Shown: positions 34,668 through 38,065 of the stretch, in pieces
Layout: every line of letters starts with the position of its first letter
Position numbering within the stretch: position 1 is the stretch's first letter
From: Lachnospiraceae bacterium
Lineage (GTDB): Bacteria; Bacillota_A; Clostridia; Lachnospirales; Lachnospiraceae
DNA length: 38,065 nt
NCBI GenBank assembly: GCA_024684065.1
Contig: JAIKXO010000087.1
Span: 1-38,065 of the forward strand
Reading direction: 5' to 3'
Position numbers and translations under genes: made by a program
Notes under the pieces: generated by a model
The model's input: only the letters and a program-made list of their open reading frames with translations
Database searches by the model: none
What the model was told of the DNA's origin: nothing

Positions 34668-34713
34668 TTTGACATCAATTTGACATCAATTTTTTCCATT
34701 TTTTGATGTCAAA
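34668..34713. repeat. 11-bp direct repeat TTTGACATCAA x2 plus inverted copy
   Basis: TTTGACATCAA occurs at 34668-34678 and again immediately at 34679-34689, and its exact reverse complement TTGATGTCAAA at 34703-34713. The last two can form an 11-bp hairpin with a T-rich loop. It lies 47 bases after glgA, at the border between the conserved chromosome and the accessory region, so it may be a glgA transcript end, an operator, or part of an integration site. Confidence 0.6.
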
Positions 34714-34742
34714 ATATCATGAACTTAATATTGAGAGTATTG

Positions 34743-34792
34743 AAAGACATTTTTTTCGGAAAACATCGATTCCGGAGAGAGTGTCTTTTTTT
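34743..34792 (+). terminator. long terminator hairpin before the excisionase-like genes
   Basis: AAAGACA-TTTTTTT-CGGAA (34743-34761) pairs through its whole length with TTCCG-GAGAGAG-TGTCTTT (34770-34788), a 19-bp stem in which four T-G pairs lie in the T7/GAGAGAG section. T continues to 34792. It can end transcription from glgA or act as an attenuator for the gene at 34826. Confidence 0.7.
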
Positions 34793-34825
34793 CGTCTGAA
34801 AAATCAGTGAAAGGAGCATGAAGAG

Positions 34826-35074
34826 ATGAATCAAGCAACTATCAAGGCTTTATCGCAGGTTGGAGAACTTGTGAAAGAAGAGAAACATGATCCCAGACAG
34901 AAGTTTATGAGGGAGAAAGATGCAGTCAGAGTCTACTGCATGTCAAGGCCAAAGATCCAGGAAGAGGCTCTTAAGGCAGGAGCATTCTATAAAATCGGAG
35001 GAGTCAACCTTATCAATGTGAAGATATTTGATGAATATCTGGAAGGATTCCGGATTCCGGGGGTGATGTTATGA
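34826..35074 (+). CDS. small excisionase-like HTH protein
   Basis: 82 residues, probably a DUF6462-type/MerR-like DNA-binding protein. The C-terminal part (RVYCMSRPKIQEEALKAGAF, FYKIGGVNLINVKIFDEYLE) has the helix-turn-helix plus wing pattern seen in small excisionases: a short helix, 'A-x-Y-x-(I/V)G', then a basic strand and 'EYL'. The start ATG 34826 has a good AAAGGAG site about 10 bases upstream (34810-34816). It overlaps the next gene by 4 bases (ATGA). Such genes usually accompany integrative elements, but no integrase lies beside it here. Confidence 0.6.
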   Translation: MNQATIKALSQVGELVKEEKHDPRQKFMREKDAVRVYCMSRPKIQEEALKAGAFYKIGGVNLINVKIFDEYLEGFRIPGVML

Positions 35075-35283
35075 GTTTGGCGGAAAGGAAGCTGAACCAC
35101 GCGATAAGAGAGAAGATTCTGGCACTTGATCCGACGGATATCCGTGTTGAGTATTTCAGACCTGATGAAGGCATGATGATATATCATGTCGGACGCGGTG
35201 TGATCATGGATCTGGCTGAAGAAGCGGATGCCCTCTACAGGGTTGGCAGGAATTGCATCAGTTACTTTAAAATTATAACATAA
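35071..35283 (+). CDS. second small excisionase-like protein, possibly truncated
   Basis: 70 residues. Its last part, MDLAEEADALYRVGRNCIS, follows the same pattern as the preceding gene (A-x-(F/L)Y-(K/R)-(I/V)G), but it stops at YFKIIT, where the other protein continues with a helix IFDEYL. It may therefore have lost its C-terminal end. It overlaps the preceding gene by 4 bases (ATGA), so both come from one transcript. Function inferred only from the pattern. Confidence 0.5.
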   Translation: MSLAERKLNHAIREKILALDPTDIRVEYFRPDEGMMIYHVGRGVIMDLAEEADALYRVGRNCISYFKIIT

Positions 35284-35356
35284 TTATTACTGAAATTTCT
35301 TTATTTTATAGTGATTTGTATGTCAATTTGACCGGGTGATGAATGACAGGTTAATA

Positions 35357-35385
35357 TTGACAGTCATTATATAAATATTTATAAT
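35357..35385 (+). promoter_or_regulatory. perfect consensus promoter facing the IS
   Basis: TTGACA (35357-35362), a 17-bp spacer and TATAAT (35380-35385): exact sigma-A consensus. Transcription would begin near 35392, 23 bases outside the IS left end, and read into it. No other gene lies between. Confidence 0.8.
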
Positions 35386-35414
35386 TAGAATAATTATAAA
35401 AATAGCGAGGGTGA

Positions 35415-35443
35415 TGGGTGTACTAACATATCTTTGGTATTTA
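35415..35443 (+). repeat. left terminal inverted repeat of the IS
   Basis: Begins TGGGTGTACTAACA and continues ATATCTTTGGTA; mismatches with the right end at the 15th and 26th bases only. Confidence 0.88.
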
Positions 35444-35468
35444 CATAGGTATTTCGATATAGTATAAT
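35440..35468 (+). promoter_or_regulatory. internal promoter of the IS
   Basis: TTTACA (35440-35445), a 17-bp spacer and TATAAT (35463-35468). The -35 overlaps the inner end of the left inverted repeat, so transposase bound to its own end would be expected to block transcription. The start would be near 35475, right at the Shine-Dalgarno AAGGAGG (35476-35482). Confidence 0.75.
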
Positions 35469-35475
35469 TATCCAT

Positions 35476-35510
35476 AAGGAGGCGTTCCTTAACTCAGGAA
35501 CGAAAGAATT
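35476..35510 (+). promoter_or_regulatory. Shine-Dalgarno separated from its start codon by a hairpin
   Basis: AAGGAGG (35476-35482) is followed by CGTTCCT (35483-35489), loop TAACTC and AGGAACG (35496-35502), a perfect 7-bp stem, then eight bases to ATG 35511. Folding brings the site to normal distance from the start. A competing 5-bp hairpin AAGGA (35476-35480) / TCCTT (35486-35490) would hide the Shine-Dalgarno. Confidence 0.6.
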
Positions 35511-35771
35511 ATGGACATAAACAAAAATGATGCATTCAATGATGCTATCGCAAATGCAGAGTATGAACTTATCGAAGCTGTTAAAAAATACTCTAAAGCT
35601 TTTGCACAATCATCTGTTCAAAATGGTGGTGTTCCAACAATTAACCAGATTGAAAAGATGTGGTCTAAATTAGACACAGAAACCAGAAATATTTTTGTAA
35701 ATATGATATCTGGCTCCATCAGTTCAATCAACGAAAGCGAGATAATATCGTCAAAAAAAGAGAATACCTGA
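35511..35771 (+). CDS. IS frame A, N-terminal part of the transposase
   Basis: 86 residues, mostly helical (NDAFNDAIANAEYELIEAVK, NQIEKMWSKLDTETRNIF). Alone it has no transposase motif. The sequence near its end is TCA-AAA-AAA-GAG with seven A (35753-35759), a classic A-AAA-AAA-G slippery site in the right frame. A -1 shift there reads AGA-GAA-TAC-CTG-ACG-AAA-GGG and enters frame B without a stop. The joined protein would be 487 residues, a normal length for this kind of transposase. Otherwise it ends at TGA 35769-35771. Confidence 0.7.
   Translation: MDINKNDAFNDAIANAEYELIEAVKKYSKAFAQSSVQNGGVPTINQIEKMWSKLDTETRNIFVNMISGSISSINESEIISSKKENT
35753..35760 (+). promoter_or_regulatory. -1 frameshift slippery site AAAAAAAG
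   Basis: Zero-frame codons AAA (35754-35756) and AAA (35757-35759) with A before and G after fit the X-XXY-YYZ rule. Frame B lies in the -1 frame and is open through the junction. No strong stimulatory hairpin directly after it is obvious by eye; the AAGGGGTGG (35775-35783) just downstream could act as an internal Shine-Dalgarno. Confidence 0.65.
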
Positions 35772-35779
35772 CGAAAGGG

Positions 35780-36973
35780 GTGGTGCTGAAAAACAATGCT
35801 AATCTCACAAGAAAGCTAATCGGCACTTTTGGGGAGATACAGTATTCAAGAGCTTCGTTGATTCCGGCGGATAAAAACAGTGCCAGGATCCTACGGGAGA
35901 CCGAAAACAGGAAAAGCGTGTTCCCCTTGGACATTGCTCTCGGCGTGGGCTCTCTTCCGTTCAAAATTTCGTGCCAGATGATGTGTGCTATTGCAAGGGA
36001 AACAGTCCGCGCAAGATCATACTCCGATGCAAGCACCAATATCGAGGAGAAATATCATGTAACTATGAGCTCCGTCCAGGTAGAAAAAGTAACCGATTTT
36101 GTCGGAGCGATTGTTTACGATGAACAGTTAAAGGAAGCTGAAATCGCCGAGGGGCTTTCCCATAATAAAGTCGATGGCCGTCTCCGGAGGAGGAGGAAAA
36201 ACGACATACTCTATCTTGAAGTTGACGGCGCGATGGTTCATGTACGAGACAAGAAGGATGGCGATGGTTGGATGGAGAGCAAGCATGCAATCGCATTCAA
36301 CTCATCAAATGTACATTATTATCAGTCCGGTGGAGGAGAGATAACAGGCCATCGGATCTTAAGCAGAGATTTCACCGGGTATATAGGTTCGGCCGATGAT
36401 TTCAAGTATCACTTCTATGCGCTTGCAAAACGCAATGATTGCGATCATTGCAGCGAGCTTGTAGTCATAAGCGACGGTGCCCTCTGGATTCACGATATTG
36501 TCAAGGAACTGTTGCCCAAGGCGACGCACATACTTGACCTTTACCACGCCAAAGAGAATGCCGGGAAATTTGCGCAAGCGGTCAAGCGCGGGAAGAACCA
36601 GAAAAAGGAGTTTGCCGATGAACTATGCGATCTGATAGACAGCGGCAATGTGTCGGGTCTCTTAAAGGTGCTTGAACCGTACAAGGAAGAAAAATTTCCT
36701 CCTGGTGTGTTGAATTTCTACAAGTATGTCGAAAACCATAAGGATTGCATGAACTATCCATTATACAAAAGCAAAGGCTATTTTGTCGGAAGCGGAGCAA
36801 TCGAAAGCGGAAATATCCGTCTTATGCAAAACAGGATGAAGCTTCAGGGAATGAGATGGAAGCTTTCAAGCGGCCAGTGCATGCTATCGCTAAAGGCAAA
36901 ATATGAGTCCAATAAATGGGACGAAGTAGAGTCTCTTATGCAACGCTACTGCTATCCAAATGGTGATTGTTAA
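35780..36973 (+). CDS. DDE transposase (IS frame B, catalytic part)
   Basis: 397 residues if started at GTG 35780 (no good start signal; probably reached mainly by -1 frameshift from frame A). Order of features: a conserved N-terminal module SVFPLDIALGVGSLPFKISC; a helical region; first catalytic Asp in YLEVDGAMVHVRDKK; second in VVISDGALWIHD; the LDLYHAKENAGKF segment; and the Glu in GSGAIESGNIRLMQNRMKLQ, followed by GMRW. The GSGAIES...GMRW ending and FPLD start resemble ISKra4-type transposases; an ISLre2/UPF0236-like alternative cannot be excluded. The frame looks intact, so the element may be active. Confidence 0.85.
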   Translation: MVLKNNANLTRKLIGTFGEIQYSRASLIPADKNSARILRETENRKSVFPLDIALGVGSLPFKISCQMMCAIARETVRARSYSDASTNIEEKYHVTMSSVQVEKVTDFVGAIVYDEQLKEAEIAEGLSHNKVDGRLRRRRKNDILYLEVDGAMVHVRDKKDGDGWMESKHAIAFNSSNVHYYQSGGGEITGHRILSRDFTGYIGSADDFKYHFYALAKRNDCDHCSELVVISDGALWIHDIVKELLPKATHILDLYHAKENAGKFAQAVKRGKNQKKEFADELCDLIDSGNVSGLLKVLEPYKEEKFPPGVLNFYKYVENHKDCMNYPLYKSKGYFVGSGAIESGNIRLMQNRMKLQGMRWKLSSGQCMLSLKAKYESNKWDEVESLMQRYCYPNGDC

Positions 36974-36982
36974 CGCTGTCAT

Positions 36983-37008
36983 GGTGGATCGTATTTTTGC
37001 GATCCACC
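36983..37008 (+). terminator. hairpin at the 3' end of the IS
   Basis: GGTGGATCG (36983-36991), loop TATTTTTG, CGATCCACC (37000-37008): a perfect 9-bp stem 10 bases after the transposase stop. There is no T run on the plus strand, so it may block transcript decay or end transcripts weakly, or stop transcripts entering from the right. Confidence 0.5.
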
Positions 37009-37012
37009 GAAA

Positions 37013-37041
37013 TAATTACCAAAGATTTGTTAGTACACCCA
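37013..37041 (-). repeat. right terminal inverted repeat of the IS
   Basis: Read on the minus strand it begins TGGGTGTACTAACA and continues AATCTTTGGTA, matching the left end at 27 of 29 positions. Confidence 0.88.
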
Positions 37042-37226
37042 CACAGTATGAAACTGCAGGCTGGTATGAACGCATCAATCCGGATCCTGAACAGGACAGC
37101 CCGATTGCCGATGCGATCATGGACCGGATCATCAACAATGCCTATGTAGTCTCCGTAGACGGAAAGATTTCCATGCGCGAACGTCACGGTATTAAGGCAT
37201 CTGCCAACAGAAAGGCAGGTGAGTGA
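37042..37226 (+). pseudogene. istB: 3' remnant of istB (IS21-family helper ATPase)
   Basis: The frame right of the IS reads QYETAGWYERINPDPEQDSP, then IADAIMDRIINNAYVVSVDG, ending in ISMRERHGIKASANRKAGE and TGA. This is the C-terminal end of IstB proteins (Q-Y/F-x..WY.., ADAI.DR, SMR). The homology begins exactly at the IS end, and the Walker A/B part of istB and all of istA are absent, so about 80% of the gene has been deleted. The apparent start codons upstream lie inside the IS. Confidence 0.75.
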
Positions 37227-37573
37227 TCGTGTTCACGGATGACTACAATGAATGGAAGGAATGCCTGGATGCTGATAACTGTGGGTTGATCACATCTTAC
37301 CTGGAACTGATCGATGCCATGGTAAAAGATATGCAGCACTTAAAAGCGGAAACAATCCGTGCCAGATATGAGCTGAGCCAGAAGTATGATCCGGAACATA
37401 AATGGATTACTACCGTTGACATCCTTTCCAATCTCGATATGCCGCACTATGACAGTCTGGCTTATCAGCAGTACGTCAGTCTCTACTATGACGGGGGCGA
37501 TCCAATGACTTTCAAAGGATTTGTCGACTCCATGGTGCGTCTTGCCAAAGGGATTGACGATGGACAGTATTGA
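37223..37573 (+). CDS. hypothetical protein downstream of istB
   Basis: 116 residues. GTG 37223 overlaps the istB TGA, so it was translated together with istB; AAAGGCAGG lies upstream. The protein is acidic and helical (DDYNEWKECLDADNCG, SYLELIDAMVKDMQHLKAET, LSNLDMPHYDSLAYQQYVSL) with no motif I recognise. Its position between istB and the IS21 right end suggests it is a passenger or accessory gene of that element. With its promoter and the first genes lost, expression would depend on the IS or on read-through. Confidence 0.6.
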   Translation: MIVFTDDYNEWKECLDADNCGLITSYLELIDAMVKDMQHLKAETIRARYELSQKYDPEHKWITTVDILSNLDMPHYDSLAYQQYVSLYYDGGDPMTFKGFVDSMVRLAKGIDDGQY

Positions 37574-37665
37574 TTTTCAAGGAACTTTGGTAGATAAACG
37601 CCGGATTTAGGACAGGGGCTCTGCCCCCGTACCCCCGAGGTTTATCGAATCTTGTTTTACCAAGA

Positions 37666-37736
37666 GAGTGGTGCTTTATGCATAATTCAGTTTTCTCGCA
37701 CAAACGAAAAAAGAGCGGTACCGTAAGGCACCACTC
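37666..37736. repeat. 9-bp inverted repeat enclosing a palindrome
   Basis: GAGTGGTGC (37666-37674) and GCACCACTC (37728-37736) are exact inverted copies 53 bases apart; between them lies the palindrome CGGTACCG. Could be the terminator or a binding site of the IS21 remnant. Confidence 0.5.
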
Positions 37737-37850
37737 CCTCGCAAAACCTCATATGCTACTCGGGTTGCTCCTCAGCATTGCCCTGCCCTTCATATGAGTA
37801 AACGCAAGATTATGGTACCGAAAGCCGGTATCATTTGTCAATAGGTTCAC

Positions 37851-37937
37851 TGGCCCTATTTGTCCGTGACGGTGGCTCTATTTCTCCGACAGGGTGGCCT
37901 TATTTCTCCGTTAGGGTGGCCCTGAAACTCCGTGACA
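37851..37937. repeat. four tandem 22-bp-period repeats at the IS21 right end
   Basis: TGGC begins at 37851, 37873, 37895 and 37917, exactly 22 bp apart, and each is followed by a related 'CTATTTsTCCG' segment (the last is CCTGAAACTCCG). A 22-bp period keeps every copy on the same face of the helix. IS21 elements carry such multiple transposase sites at their ends. Confidence 0.75.
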
Positions 37938-37975
37938 ATGGACTTTTGGACCCGATATTTGTATCCTATTAAAAT

Positions 37976-38060
37976 ATACCCCATAGAATAGACATCAAGA
38001 TTTAGAGATACCCTGTTTTTTGGACATTGACAATTAGTAATCCCTCTTCTTGGACAGCAG
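37976..38060. repeat. three degenerate ~31-bp repeats at the window edge
   Basis: ATACCCC...GACAT (from 37976), ATACCCT...GGACAT (from 38008) and ATCCCT...GGACAG (from 38040) share an ATnCCC start and a GACA end about 13-15 bases later, with 31-32 bp spacing. This looks like the terminal array of another element extending past the window. Confidence 0.4.
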
Positions 38061-38065
38061 GTTTT

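Larger units (their letters stand above)
35415..37041 (+). mobile_element. complete insertion sequence with 29-bp terminal inverted repeats
   Basis: The left end (35415-35443) and right end (37041-37013, read on the minus strand) match in 27 of 29 bases, both starting TGGGTGTACTAACA. The 1627-bp element holds a promoter, a 5' frame, a transposase frame and a hairpin (36983-37008) after the transposase stop. The flanking bases (left ...GAGGGTGA, right CACAGTAT...) show no target duplication. Right of it is an istB remnant that has no left half. By the transposase it resembles the ISKra4 group, with an ISLre2-like assignment also possible. Confidence 0.88.
37042..37937 (+). mobile_element. truncated IS21-family element (right part)
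   Basis: Contains the istB tail, a small downstream gene and an end with four 22-bp-period repeats. The probable terminus is ...CTCCGTGACA at 37937 (IS21 elements end in CA, giving TGTCACGGAG on the other strand). The left end and istA are missing. Confidence 0.65.
37574..38065. other. non-coding end of the window: IS21 end and further repeats
   Basis: No gene seen. From left to right: a GGGGC/GCCCC hairpin near 37615-37627; inverted repeat GAGTGGTGC (37666-37674) / GCACCACTC (37728-37736), which could form a 9-bp stem over 53 bases; CGGTACCG palindrome near 37716; the 22-bp repeats (37851-37934); and three weaker repeats of about 31 bp near the right edge. Confidence 0.6.

Noticed and set aside
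37851..38060. CRISPR array
   Set aside because: Repeats are short and degenerate, the period is 22 or 31 bp without unique 30-bp spacers, and no cas gene is present; they fit IS ends.

Overview
The window reads as a chromosomal segment of a low-to-moderate GC Firmicute, most likely a non-sporulating member of the Lachnospiraceae (Butyrivibrio/Pseudobutyrivibrio-like). The reasons are the Clostridia-type gene orders (rimP-nusA-ylxQ-infB-rbfA-nrnA-truB-ribF-rpsO-pnp and yqhY-nusB-xseA-xseB-ispA-dxs-tlyA-nadK-recN), strong AGGAGG ribosome binding sites, no encoded tRNA CCA end, and no spoIVB/spo0A after recN. The genus is inference; no rRNA is present.

Layout. (1) 41-186: a tRNA-Glu(CTC) on the minus strand with its own promoter and terminator. 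(2) 474-5416: a spermidine/putrescine ABC transporter, potD1-potABC-potD2, with two related substrate-binding lipoproteins flanking the ATPase and permease genes. (3) 5463-18374: the transcription/translation super-operon, opened by a promoter and a strong intrinsic terminator ahead of rimP, followed by nusA, ylxQ, infB, rbfA, nrnA, truB, ribF, a Na/Pi cotransporter gene, then rpsO (own promoter and structured leader) and pnp. ylxR is missing from its usual place. (4) 18375-18873: an AT-rich intergenic region with four DnaA-box-like 9-mers. (5) 18874-23091: deoB, prfC and a transglutaminase-like lipoprotein. (6) 23118-34621: yqhY, nusB, exonuclease VII, isoprenoid genes ispA and dxs, tlyA, nadK, recN, a membrane-anchored protein of unknown function and glgA. 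argR is absent between nadK and recN.

(7) 34622-38065 is accessory DNA. It starts with an 11-bp repeat, a terminator hairpin and two small excisionase-like genes. Next is a complete insertion sequence (35415-37041, 29-bp terminal inverted repeats). Its transposase appears to be split into two frames joined by a -1 slippery site, and its own promoter lies just inside the left end. The IS abuts the 3' remnant of an IS21-type element: the istB tail, one passenger-like gene, and a right end with four copies of an exact 22-bp-period repeat. No target duplication is visible, so an IS-mediated deletion is likely.

How the genes work together: most of the window is housekeeping (translation initiation, ribosome maturation, RNA decay, termination, DNA repair, isoprenoid and cofactor synthesis). 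Polyamine import and glycogen synthesis are the metabolic modules. The most unusual signals are the IS expression controls (hairpin between Shine-Dalgarno and start codon, A7 slippery site, outside consensus promoter), the DnaA-box cluster, and a 9-bp motif shared by three promoter regions.
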